NCBI GenBank assembly: GCA_022885665.1
Contig: JAGQDJ010000105.1
Span: 1 to 64,000, forward strand
Length of the DNA: 64,000 bases
Source: Triops longicaudatus
Taxonomy: Eukaryota; Arthropoda; Branchiopoda; Notostraca; Triopsidae
Reading direction: 5' to 3'
Positions within the stretch are counted from its first letter, which is position 1; each line of letters begins with the position of its first letter. The translations under genes and the position numbers were made by a program. This document shows positions 25,323-36,965 of the stretch, piece after piece. The notes beneath the pieces are model-generated. The model saw nothing but the letters and a program-made list of their open reading frames with translations. It had not been told where the DNA came from and did no database searches.

Positions 25323-26396
25323 CTAGCTGGTATTGCACGAATAATTCCGACAAATTTTCTGTCGACACGTGAGTATGAATCGCCTTGCCGCAAAAAGGTA
25401 TTCACGGCTATTTAGGATGTACATGATTGGGTTGTAAATCGCGTGCCACAAGTATAATTCCTTGGCGGAGAACGTGATACCTTCCATCTTACCACAATGG
25501 CCTATTCCCCGGTCCCATGTGCAAAGACAAAAAGCCAGGCCCATGACCGGTAATGGGATTGTGAAAAACCATAACGGAGCTATACAATGCATCACTGTTA
25601 TAGCGGCTCGTACCTCCAATTTGGTAATGGATTGTCGTGTGCTTAGTCGGCTTGGAGTATGCTCAGGTTCGTAACTCGTATGACGCGTTTGGTTACAGTT
25701 CGCTTCCGAAGAGCTTGACGTTGTAGAAGAAATCCCTTTAGCGTGGGGTTGACGAAATCGGAACCTGACATGAGTTGGCCAAGATCTAATGGCCCGCCGA
25801 GCACCGATTATTACCTTGACATGTAGGACTAGACAAAGGACAATTAGGATCACTTGCACTATCCAAACCACTCCCATGTGAAGGATGTTGACCTGACACA
25901 TAGGTCTGAACTTTCCTGTCCAATAAGGAGATAAAATGGCACTTAAAACTAAAAATGACGCTACGAAGCAAAGACAACACACACGGAAGTTGGTAATTTT
26001 CCGAATATGGAAAAAAGGGTGGTAAACGGCCATGTATCGATCCAGAGAAGCTAATGTGAGACAGACCAGAAGCATACAATAAGGTATTTCAAAAAACATC
26101 GCAAAGGCGGCGCACCATTGTTCATTCCGTGTGACAGCTGCTAAAGCTTCGATGGTGTACAACCCGTTGATGAGGAGGTCCATGGAACAAATGAAGCAGC
26201 AAAAGAGATTTCGCGGTCGCCGCACAGACCGTGTCATGCTCACCACTAAAATCACTTTAAAATTAAGGATGTAACTTAGAGTCAACATACAAATTCTTAG
26301 AGAAAGATCTTTTGGAAGAAAGGGGTTTATCTGTATGAAAACCTCGTGGAAATTCGTAGTCCCCGATTGATTGAAGTACACGGAATCTTGGTCCAT
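25323..26396 (-). CDS. Orphan class A (rhodopsin-like) G-protein-coupled receptor
   Basis: A single uninterrupted frame of 357 residues. Seven hydrophobic segments fit the class A layout. It has NQS (9-11), an N-glycosylation site, in the short extracellular start; DRY at 119-121 (LASLDRYMAVYHPF) after segment 3; Cys95 (EQWC) and a Cys in loop 2 (RPMCQVN) for the conserved disulfide; and NPIMY at 322-326 as the NPxxY motif, then a helix-8 region with a Cys-rich tail. Intracellular loop 3 is long and Ser/Thr-rich (GISSTTSSSSE). The segment 6 signature CWxP is replaced by CIAPLW. It is intronless among multi-exon neighbours, which suggests origin by retroposition or an intronless receptor lineage. 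The ligand and subfamily are not recognised. Confidence 0.88.
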   Translation of the reverse strand: MDQDSVYFNQSGTTNFHEVFIQINPFLPKDLSLRICMLTLSYILNFKVILVVSMTRSVRRPRNLFCCFICSMDLLINGLYTIEALAAVTRNEQWCAAFAMFFEIPYCMLLVCLTLASLDRYMAVYHPFFHIRKITNFRVCCLCFVASFLVLSAILSPYWTGKFRPMCQVNILHMGVVWIVQVILIVLCLVLHVKVIIGARRAIRSWPTHVRFRFRQPHAKGISSTTSSSSEANCNQTRHTSYEPEHTPSRLSTRQSITKLEVRAAITVMHCIAPLWFFTIPLPVMGLAFCLCTWDRGIGHCGKMEGITFSAKELYLWHAIYNPIMYILNSREYLFAARRFILTCRQKICRNYSCNTS

Positions 26397-28500
26397 TCTG
26401 TCACGAATGGAGATTTCAGTGATTGCATTATTAATTTTATAACGGCTGCCTTATAAAGTATTGTGCCGAATAGCTCTCAGCAAAGCTATACGTTCACTAT
26501 TTACGTAAATACTGACTGTACGGTGACACCGATTTCATGTAGGAAAGCGTGACAATGCGCGTACGGTCGTAAGAAAACGACGCAGGTTTTGTGCAGTTCA
26601 GCTGAAAGGAAGTAATACGCGGAATTTTTTTCTATGCCTTAGACCTAGTTCACGTTCGCGATTAACAGTCGCCAGTCCTTTGTCATGAAAATATCAAATT
26701 TGACAGAAATATTTACGAAAACTAATGAAGGAAAAAAAATCTACCCATGCAGGGATTTCTACCCAGGAATTTCATTGTTAACTGTTACAGAAGCAAAGGA
26801 GCTCTTATGAATTTGGGCAAGATTTTATACTTATTTCAAAATCTAGCTGAGCTTGTACAATCCTTGCAAGCTTTGGTTGTCACTTGCATGTACCTTAGAA
26901 TAGGGCTGGGCAAATTTAAAATTAGTCTCATGATTTCAACTTAAGTCAGTTGATGTCACTTAAATTTCATTTGTCTTGGAGCACCGCTCTTTTTCTTTTG
27001 TTGATTTTGATTAAATTTTCTGTAATTCATCATTATGAGAATTGACTTGGAAAATGCGCTACTTGGAGAAATGTGTGCATTTCATTTGTGAACTTCCTCA
27101 CCTCGCATGATAGAACATTCTTAAGACATGATAAATGCTTTATGGAAGAAACATGTTTGGAAATTCAACTTATAACTCCCTATTGTTTCTTACTTACTTC
27201 ATTGTAAAGACCTCTAAACAAACGGGTTAAAACAGAATTTGACTGGCAGTTGATTTGATTTTAATACTCCTAGCTGATTCCATAGGAGCATTATTAGACT
27301 ATAGGAGCATTCAGGTAAGAAAATGTCTCTTTGATACTGGTGTGAATTACTCTTACCCCGTCTGTATTCTACCTTTCCTTACCTGGTAGTTTACTGAGTC
27401 CAGCGTATGTTTTAATCATTCCTGTCCTACATTTGTTGTCGCTGATTATCGACCATCAAGCACAAGGAAAAATAATTTTCATTGATGATACGTTTCTCAG
27501 ATCTACTATTTTCGTCTCCCTATAGAATACTTTTGGCAAAACACCTATTTGTTACGTTCCAGGAGATTTTCACATGTATCTAGAAGATACGCTGCCCTAC
27601 TTTTGTAACTTGTTCAGTAAGGTACCGCCATATACAATATAAGACGTATGTAATATATATGCATATAACATGCATTGGTGTAGTTGGAAGGATCAATTGA
27701 TACACTGTGTAGCAACGGATAGAATAAACCAAATAACTTGTATATTTATAACTCTGTTACAATAAAAAATATCGAATAAAAGAAAAAGTAACTACAGTAT
27801 TCAACTACAAATACGCTTTCCTCAGAGCAAGGCGTGAATGTGTTAAAGAGAGCGAAATTCTCCCATGACCCAAGAAAGATATTGAGATTCAATAATGTGA
27901 AGTGTGTATTTATTAAAGGTCGGAAGAGATTAATTGAAATGTACAATAGGGGACACGTCTTTGACAGATCGCAGCATGAATACAATAGTTACCAAGGAAC
28001 AACCCAAACAAAAATAGCGTGAATTGCTTTCACGTTAGAAATTTTGTTTGTTGTCATGGTTACCAAGGTGGAATTGCAGTTTGCCGGAACGTAAAATGAC
28101 ACGATTTGATAATAATTCGTTAGTGCACTAATTTTATATCTTACATACGTGAATCTTTGAAATGTTACACTATACAATAACAATAAAGCTTTTGGATAGA
28201 ATCTTTGACGCACCAACTCTGATTAATCTACATATTCACGCAACTCACGGATCCGTTTAGGTTATATGACTATAATTTGCTATTGTAATCTAAGCACTAT
28301 CCAGGAGGGCTTTCCCTGGAATAGCTCTTATCTGAAAAAAAATATGTGTGGCGAGTGGAATTTTTAGACGTAGGATTATTGAAGCACTCCAAGTATACGC
28401 GAACGATTTCTGAATACTAATGCATTTCTGATAGCACTGCATACCCTGTAACTTTATGAAGCAAAGCATTCAGAGTGCGTACAAGGAATGACGCAGCTTC
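26397..28500. other. Intergenic, nothing recognised
   Basis: About 2.1 kb of AT-rich DNA with only short unrelated open frames on both strands. The part next to 26396 is the receptor's upstream region. No repeat, RNA gene or family-like coding piece was identified. Confidence 0.45.
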
Positions 28501-29908
28501 TTAAATAACAGGAACGTCTAACGGCATAGGATATCTGGGTAATGCATGCACACCAGTGACTCTTATTCCGGCATCAGGACAAGGGCGAGAGCTGGTAATA
28601 TCCGTGAACAGGCTTTCTTCTCGTAATCCACCTGAATCGATGGTTGAGGGGTTGGACAGTCGGCTAACGTTGAGCAAAGTTAGCAGCGTTTGGTGGAAGT
28701 CGAAGTTGGAAGTCAAGCGGTAGGTGTTACTCCGGTAATTGGACACAGCCTGAGGGTATTATTGCTCAAACCAAGCGGGGAAGTTTGCAAACAAAGCAGG
28801 CAAACATTCTTCCATTCTTTCTTGGTCCGTCTCACGAAATTTACCGAAGTGAGTTCCGTGGTAGCTTAAAAATATAACATTATTGTAAAAAAGTTTTTGT
28901 GGCATTTACTCCATGGAACAGCGCATGGTAATGATTATGCGTTAAGCAAACGCCCTAGGCGAGCCCGAAAAGCGATACTGGTACATAAAGTCATAGGTGT
29001 AATCAACCAAAGGTTCGATATTTTTTCGAAAACCGAAGCATAAATCCCTTTTTAAGCCTGGACAAGTTCCTGAAGGCTTGAATAAAGGGTCAGTAGTAAT
29101 AATCGGTAGGTTAGACTGCAAAGCCAACTTTGGTGTAGGTGAACGAACCTATTGGTTTGCGTAGAAAGTGCGGATAAACCCATGCGGATAAAATTTGTAA
29201 AAGCAAAGAGCGCGTTGTCCACAGACGCGGATTTCGCTGTGCAGCACGTCAGTTCTTCAGGAAATCGGCCGGCTAAGTTGGTTAAGTTTGGATACGTGTT
29301 ATCGGTTACTTTGTTATAGTCGAAGTACTCCATGAGCCCTAAGGTGTCAAACAACTCTTTGACATGTGGCGGCGTAAATTGCTGCGTGATAAGGAATCCA
29401 AGCCAATAATCGCAACAATCGGGCGCTCTTTTGACTGGACAATTTCCGGGCGTAGATTGATGATCGCATGTGCGTTTTTGTACATTTCTCACCGTCCGTT
29501 TGTGCTCTTCACTTATGCGAAACTTTTGTGAGGTTCATTTCAGTGTCAAAAGGCGTACAAGACCCGTGTCTTGAGAATATTTGCGTACACGTCACCAGCA
29601 AGAGGCCATGTGAATTTCATAAAATATCGAATGGTATCTTATCTAGTCTCACTGTCCGCTTTGTGATTGGAGGCGCTTTTTATTTTGTTCATTCCGATAA
29701 ACATACGAGAAACAACTCTCAAAGCTTGCATCACTTTTGTCACATACTCTTTTTTAACTCTTTAGTCTATGAATAGCGTCGACCCATTGGTACTTGTCAA
29801 AGTGATTCTCTTTCGGCACTTCAAAGATACCAGTTTCTTGAAAAATTTCGTTGCCACCGTTGACGGCGTGTCAAAGTTTTGGAATCCTACAACTCGACGT
29901 ATGAAACG
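28501..29908 (-). pseudogene. Degenerate DUF229 (alkaline phosphatase-superfamily ectoenzyme) paralogue
   Basis: Pieces resembling the intact DUF229 gene next door appear in the right order but in shifting frames on the minus strand. First come CRIPK (about 29878-29906) and, in another frame, FDTPSTVATKFFKKLVSLKC ending at a stop. ESCFSYVYRNEQ (near 29720) follows, then YKNAHAII...GLDSLSRSNLRRHM, whose frame stops soon after. Next are GLMEYFDYNKVTDNTYPNL, LKRDLCFGF and THFGKFRETDQERMEE. An in-frame TAA at 28759-28761 breaks the last block before SNTYRLTSNFDFHQTLLTLL. The part carrying the catalytic-side DHG motif is missing or unrecognisable. With several frameshifts and stops, this is a dead tandem copy. 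Confidence 0.8.
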
Positions 29909-30938
29909 TGTTTAATTCAGTAGGGTGGATTTCGCCTAATTATCATATCAGAAGTCCTGACATTTAATCTTCTGTGAATTATATCAAAGTTACCCGCATT
30001 TTTCAAGTGTTTTTGAAAATTCCGTGAAAATCCTACGTGACAAAAAACGCGTAGATCATGAGTGTTGACACTATGTGTTAATAAATACACTCCTCACACA
30101 CTTTGTGACAGTCATTTGTTCTTATTCGAATCAAGGCGGTCCAAGTAATAAAAAATTTTATCGCGACACAGAAGTGGTATATATTTTTTCACAAAAAAAA
30201 TAAACAAACAATTCCATGCAAACTCCACGCGTTGCCCAACAATGAAACTTTCAACTGCCAAAGCGATGCTTTGATCTACAGAACGTTCGAAACAGTGTGA
30301 AGTTAGAGAGTCCGTGGCATTAGCGAAGGGAAATTTGCTGGGGTCATTTTTTTTATAGTATTGTGCGTTCTGCAAAGAGAGGACTAGTTCGTTCTGTTTA
30401 GTTGCGATACAAAACGAGGCTGTAAACGGAAGACTATTCGGCGACAAGAGCTAATTATTTCAGATGAACTAATCTTCCCTGAAACCACTGTACCTTGCAC
30501 TCCTTACACTTCAGAACTATGCCTAGATAAGTCAGAAAACCAGGGATGTCGGAATCGTAATGCTGCCCAATACTGGTTTTCTGGTATTCACCTTCCATTT
30601 CCTCTTAGCTCGAACTGTTACAAATACTATGTATCGCCTTTTCTTAATTATCGTCATGAAACCACAGTTTATTCAGACAGATTACACAGTCGTTTTAATT
30701 TTATTATCCGTGATCATACATGATGGTCACAAGCTCTTATAAACGAAAGCATACAGTAATTAAATACGTATACTGCATAATAAATACATCTCTGTTGTAA
30801 ATCAATCAAGGCGCAGTTCTCACCCGCCTGTCTGAATATTACATTGGATTACACAACCCAAACGGACAGAAGTAAAGGGAAAGCCGAAATCGAAGCTTTC
30901 ACTCCTTAGCTTCCAGGTTTTCACGAACTGCCCTTCGA
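29909..30938. other. Spacer between DUF229 pseudogene and DUF229 gene
   Basis: A 111-residue minus-strand frame (30112-30447) has no recognised motif and no clear splice partner. I leave it unassigned. The region right of it is the 3' flank of the DUF229 gene ending at 30939. Confidence 0.4.
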
Positions 30939-33014
30939 TTAAACAAAAACCTCAACCAGAGGTATTTTACAATGGCAATAAAGTTTTAACAATGGATCAC
31001 CCACACAATAGCTTTGGTTTCTATACAAATTTAGCCGACTTACGGGCCCCACCAGAGAAAACTTATTTTCTCTGATATCATATTCCACCATAGCTTCCAA
31101 TTCAGCTTCAGCTGGGAGGGTATTAAAGGTTATTATGTACTGCTGCTTAGAGTGTAGAAGTCCATTCCATCGATTTCCTGTTGCTAAACGAGCCGCCAGT
31201 ATCCTAGATAAGCTCAGAATATCACATTCTTTCCAGCTTCCAAGGTATTCGTTTAAGACACGCACAACGAATAATGCAGCATTCTGTACGACCGGTTCTG
31301 AGCTTAGAACATCCTCTGAGTGTATGCACGTGCACCAGTTCTTAGAAATGCCAGCTTGTCCGCAATTTCTTAGAGAACTTATCTTCTTAAACAAACTTTG
31401 TCCACGTGGTACATTTTCCGCAATCAATTTAGATCGATTCCTTAATTGACTTACGTTCAACAAGTCAAGTAATGTTTCGTGCAAATCGAAAGGTGTTGTC
31501 AGCCTGAAGGCATTCATTCGGAAGTTGGCCATTGCCTCGGGGTACTGGCTGTCAAACCACTCAGGAAATTTAACCCATAGCATGGGCAAACGTTCTTCGA
31601 TGTATCCGGAGTATGTTTTACGGAATTCTCCGAAACGGATCCCATGGTCACTCATAACGATTACAACTGAATCTTTGAATACTCCTTTACTGTACAGCGT
31701 ATTGAGTAGGTTATAATACAACGGATCGGCGTGCTGCCCTTCATTCAGGTCATCGTGAGTTAAACGCACTCCCCAAGAGAGAGCGAAAAACGGAGACTTC
31801 TTATGAGTTAGAACAAAATCTCTAGTATAATTCAACATATATTGCATGCTAAATTGATACCCGTAACATACATCTGTTTCCAGATTGGCTAACTCTTGCA
31901 CCGCAAGCGCGAAGGGACGATAGTAGAAGTCGGTTGGTTGGTTTAGGAACCCTAATTTGTCTATACTAAAAGTGCCCCAGCTGGGCATGTCTTCAGCGTA
32001 AAAGGTGGTGTAATTATGGGCACGGAATCTTTCCCATATGAACGAGCAATTATCCATGGGGTACATTTTATCTTTCCAACATAGTTCTCGGAGCTCTAGC
32101 GGAGTATGACCACCTAAAACGGCTAGAAGATTGGGGAAGGTATTATCCCCCACTTTGTTGTAACCAAGGTATTCGATGAAGCCTAACTGCTCGAGGAGAT
32201 TCTGCGTTAGGGACATCTGACGACGGAAATTTAAACGAGAAAGTGAATCCACACCAAGAATGAGAATACTGGGCTGTTTTTTTCGAACGGGTACCGGCGT
32301 GGGGTAATGTCGACGGCTTATTACTGCGTGCATGTTTTTATACACAAGAGTTCCTGAGTTACGACACTCAACTTTCACAAAATCCTCATCCAGGCTGACT
32401 GATCTGTTGAATATTTTACACTCCCCATACCTGTGATCAAATATGAAAGTTACTGACTTTTAATAGCTAACTTATTAGCTTAATTGAAATTTTATTATTT
32501 AACGGAGATGCTTTAGTGAAAAGATTTTCTGTTAAACACGTCTGTACTTCGTTACCTGAACCGGTTGTCGGCATTTTTATCAAAACTACTCCAGTTTTGT
32601 TCAACTCGGTAAATGTACGAGTAACAGCACTGAATATCTTCGCTGGTCCCAATCTGAGAATTCCCTTCTTGGTTAATAAACAGTTGCCCTTCCTGTGTGT
32701 ACGTCAAAGGTCTCTCCGTTTCACAAATTATTGGCACTAACATTTCGTAAAATGTCTTCACGTCTTCATTCATAACGTCCACATGAGGTATTTTACACCC
32801 TGGGGTATCAACTATGTATCGCTCTAATTTTTCCATGCTGGGGCCTAAATCGAAACCGTTGTGTTATATACCAAAACTTAGTTTTACGCATGAGATTTTA
32901 GCTACTTGTGTGCTTTCCGGGTCCCACAGAGTAGATGACATACAAGACGATAGGCGGTAGAACTGCTGTCGGAATGAGGACGAATGCAAATTTTTTTCTT
33001 AGGCATCTGATCAT
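30939..33014 (-). CDS. DUF229 domain type II membrane ectoenzyme
   Basis: Three exons: 32906-33014, 32556-32844 and 30939-32430, giving 629 residues. The first exon encodes a basic start (MIRCLRKK) and one hydrophobic segment at about 9-30, a signal anchor placing the catalytic part outside the cell or in the lumen. Next come DTPGCKIP and CCYSYIYR, typical of the DUF229 N-terminus. The alkaline phosphatase/sulfatase-type core follows: GVDSLSR (Asp194, Ser195), YNKVGDNTFPNL, AEDMPSWGTF (278-287), SWGVRLTHDDLN and SDHGIRFG (Asp394, His395), then FDLHETLLDLL. Several N-glycosylation sites are visible. DUF229 is named from sequence only; its substrate is unknown, and hydrolase activity is inferred from fold motifs. 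A dead paralogue lies just downstream on the same strand. Confidence 0.93.
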
Positions 33015-33573
33015 ATTTGTTAAGAACCAGAGTAACCTTTCACGACTTCACTTAGTCACTGTGCTAATCACAACTGTCGTGTATGAAGCAAACTCAAATC
33101 ATATCACATACAACCTTATCGTAAACTTATCAGATAACCGACTCTGTATCGGTCACACCTGTAGCGCCGTCAGTGTTGGCAATGTGGGATTCGAAACGGT
33201 TCACTTCGACCTGGCTTGAATTAACCAGCCGAGGAAAGCTGCAACCAGGGAGTTCAATTTATTTTCTTGGTTCGCCTATTTGTAGATTCGCAAATCTAAG
33301 CACGGTTCGCCTAGAAGTTATAAACTGGAGTCACGTGACATCTCAGGAACGCAATCATTGTTACTAAACGAGTTTTTTGCATTGTGGTTCTTTAGGGGGG
33401 AAATACATGTAGCACCAATCCCTTATAGTGTGCAGAAGAAATCTAATTTCACGCTAAAAAAAATATATTTTATGTTTAAGGACTACACAGTCCACAAATT
33501 AACAAAAGTAAGTAATACTTAGCACTTCAGTGATATAATAACCAGAAAGGAACAACTGTCATGACTAAAGAAA
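33015..33573. other. Spacer between DUF229 promoter side and ACP7-like gene 3' end
   Basis: No coding frame is supported. It should contain the DUF229 gene promoter and 5' UTR (right of 33014) and the 3' UTR of the phosphatase ending at 33574, both read on the minus strand. Confidence 0.45.
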
Positions 33574-36500
33574 CTAGGGGAAGAGTTCGTTATATGAACC
33601 GTGTTGGTCTTTAACCATCCAGAAAGAATCGACCACAGCGCCGTTTTTGTCATCCGATACTTGTTCCATGTACAGATGCGTCCTATTAAACACTTGCATG
33701 CGCGCGTAACCGTAATCCGAGGTATGGAACGCACTCCAAGGTGGCCTTTCCGTTTTAAACCCATCTTTTAACTCCCTACAACCCTACAAATAAAAACAAA
33801 CTATTGTAAAATACAACAACACGCGGGCATCTCAACAACTGATACACGCTTACTGCACAAAGTACTGTCCGCTAGGCTATTTTCACTCTGCATTAACCTG
33901 CTCATGAGCGGACTTAGACTGTTAGGACACAATATGTTGAAATCCTGGGTCCTCAAATATTGCGACAAAGATCTTTTCATGATCTTTTCAACCCATTTGG
34001 TTGTCTTTCTAAATTTAGCAGGCAGACGTGTTGCTCATTTTACAAACAGCGCCAGTAGTCGCACGAATAATATTAAATACAGCAAGAAAAAAAGTAAAAA
34101 CGAAACACGAAATAATAGTAAAAACTTGACTATTCAAGAGCCTAACTTGCAAGAAAACGAAATAATTTGTGAGAATACATCTTCCTATACGTAAACCAGT
34201 CCGTGCTTAACTCCAGCAACGCTTATTAGGAAGCGTACTTTAATCGCACCATCAGAAATTTGCCATTTTTGGACCCCATCCCCTCTTTCCATCATCAAAT
34301 TTGGCTATTTTCCCTATTCTTATAGCGTTGGACGTCATTACTGGCCTATCGCACCCACCACAGTGATGGCACATTAAAGTACCCTCCCTTAAAGAAAATC
34401 CTTGAACTACAATATATGCTGAAAGCAAGTAAAACTATTATATCTTATACATACCGCTGAGCCGGTAACAACGTGCACGGGTGCTCGGGGATTTCGATAA
34501 GGTTCTTCTAAGCTTCCATTCATGATTTGGCTGTTGTAGACGGGCCACAATCGCTCGTAGGAATGTTCATGAGCCCAGATAGTTAAATCGACCCCGTTTT
34601 CGTAAAATAGTTTCTCCAGACCAAACCTTGGAATATAAGGAGGTTTTAATCTACTGCTTTAGATACGGAAAATAAGAGATTTGGCTTCTCCCATGTTCAA
34701 GGTCGATTAGCAACGTAATAACGTCGCTCAACTCTGAGCCATGTGAACTGAACGTAAATGTAAACTTGGAGTAGTTACGGCGCTACAAAAACTGTGTCCA
34801 TGTTTTCTAAAGTTGTAGCTTACCAATGCAGTAACGGAATACCCGTCCGAACCATGTCACTTTCTTTGGTGCAGTCATCTGTATCGTTATTCGAGCAATA
34901 CATGGGGCGATGACCGAAAGTGATAATCCACGGTCGCACGCTACGATTTGCGGGTGCGTTCGCTTCCTAAAACGCCAGAAAAAAAAAAACGTTGAAATTT
35001 CAGATGTCACGCAATTTCTTTTAACCTTTAAGTCCTGTACAAGCCACTCGTATTGTTTCGCGACTTGTTTAACCCCGAAACGCATAAAGTAATAAAACTC
35101 CGTGGAAATGGCTACAAAGTGAGCTGGCCCGAGGTTAAAACTGTACATCAAATTTTCTTGCTCTCCAGGCATCGAAAACCGAGCTCGATAGTGACTGAAA
35201 TTGCTAAAAAAAATATTGAACACATTAGATGCGTCACGTTCCATACAATTACACACATTAGACCTGCATATAAGGCATTAAACGCGAGATGTACAGAACC
35301 CGTTTTATACACCGGATTCTGCGAAGTGCTTTGTCAAGCACAAATATCTGCATCTCTGAGTATTCCTTAATAACAGTATATAACTTACTAGCTGCTTTCG
35401 TGGTTACCAACGCATGTCATATAAGGCACGTAGGCAGCGATAGGCTCAATTAAGTCCATGAAGTAATCGCCGACACGTCCGTTTTCCTTTTTAAACATTT
35501 TCTAGTTATTATAGAATCAACAATATCCACATAAAAATGAATGCAACCGAGCACCTCATACATGTCATACGCCATATCTCCAACGTGCAAAATGGCATCG
35601 TACAGACCGTTCTGTGTATCCTTCTGTAATCGAGGCAAAGACTGTGGGTTTTCAATGCCCATGTCACCAAAAACGGCAAAACGAGGCGACCAATCTGGAT
35701 CGGTTCGCACGTACGTAAAAGTAAACATCTCGGACCAGCCATAATCGCTTCCGCAATGGTAATCTTTAAGACATAATGTTTGATTATAAAATGAAACATT
35801 TTATTTACCCTATTCCTTTCACTTTCTTCTTATTTAATATCCTTACAGTATACTTGTCCCGGTTGAAGATCTTTAAGCGTGACTCGATGAATGTACTGAC
35901 TAAGTTTCAACGGACCATCGTCCACAAAAAGACTGCGACTCCCTTGGGCTTGAAGACTAAAATCATGGGCCGCCTTTCCATATTCCACAATACTGGTTTT
36001 GGTGTCGTTAACAGTGCTCCATGTGACCACCATCTCACCCGGGTTTTCTACAAACGGAATGTATACCATTGGGTTACTAACTTATGTTCAATCATTTTTC
36101 TTTTTCTTTCATCTTTTTCAAGTTCGTGACTGTATATCTTTATTCGGGTTTATCTTCGATCAATGTGGCTGCTGGGCGCAGGAACTTTAATTTACGTTCA
36201 AACGAGGAACACTATGGTATAAGAACATGAATACGACAAGGATGGTGTCGGAGAAAAAAAACTTAAGCCGGTTTAAGGGTAAAATCGGGTAAAAGGGATT
36301 ACGTATCCACCGTATTCTATACAGTACTTCTACTAATAGTTAAATAAACAGTTAGAAAATCCTATTACGTATTGTTTCACTAATGTGATTATCCTTTGTT
36401 GTCGGTTTTATCAGCATAATCAAATGTTCATTTTGCAAGATTCCTATCACACAGTTCTGGAATTGAGGAGCGAAGTGTCTATCACCGTTACTTTTAAAAG

Positions 36501-36965
36501 CTGCTGTAAAGCTAGTCTATTGTAGGGCGAGACAGTCGACATAAAACAAGTCATAACCGATTCTTCGAAAAATAATCATAATACATCTACACAATCAGGT
36601 GAATAGCAGGTTGAAATATGTGGACACCACGGCATTTGCATTTTACTTTTGAGCGGTTTATGTGAGTTTACGTTTACTACAACCTGCCAGTTTCTACACA
36701 TGACAACACGATCGAATCTATTGCGTTCAGAGAGAACGAGGCTTAACGTTAGATTGCGAAATCCAATAACTCAACTATTTCCTTACTAGAGTGGTAAGAT
36801 AACTTTCATTATGATTGGTATGTAGTTATTACCTCCTAGAGAGAGATGAACATGTCTAGGCTGTCTTTCTGGAACTACTCGTGAGAACATCCCCGCATTG
36901 CAATAAGTAAACAAAGTGAACGAGACGGTAATAAAAAGTCGGTTGATAACGATGAATTTGGCCAT
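33574..36965 (-). CDS. ACP7: Purple acid phosphatase (ACP7 type)
   Basis: Eight exons: 36833-36965, 35847-36080, 35555-35763, 35389-35486, 35026-35203, 34824-34966, 34455-34626 and 33574-33783, giving 458 residues (human ACP7 438). It is a secreted binuclear-metal phosphomonoesterase. The first 20-25 residues (MAKFIVINRLFITVSFTLF) form a signal peptide. A fibronectin-like N-terminal domain follows (GEMVVTWST, then YHCGSDYGWSEMFTF). The metallophosphatase core keeps all metal ligands: GDMG, GDMAYD, GNHES, GHRPMYCS and WAHEHSYERLWP. VHVVTGSAGC and DYGYARMQVFNRTHLYMEQV close the domain. Splice phases fit throughout; the acceptor of exon 2 is CATAAG|TTAGT. Gene name assigned by overall similarity. 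It lies on the same strand as the DUF229 genes. Confidence 0.95.

Noticed and set aside
30112..30447. 111-residue minus-strand frame between the two DUF229 copies
   Set aside because: It is not similar to DUF229 and has no partner exon or signal, so it is probably a chance frame.
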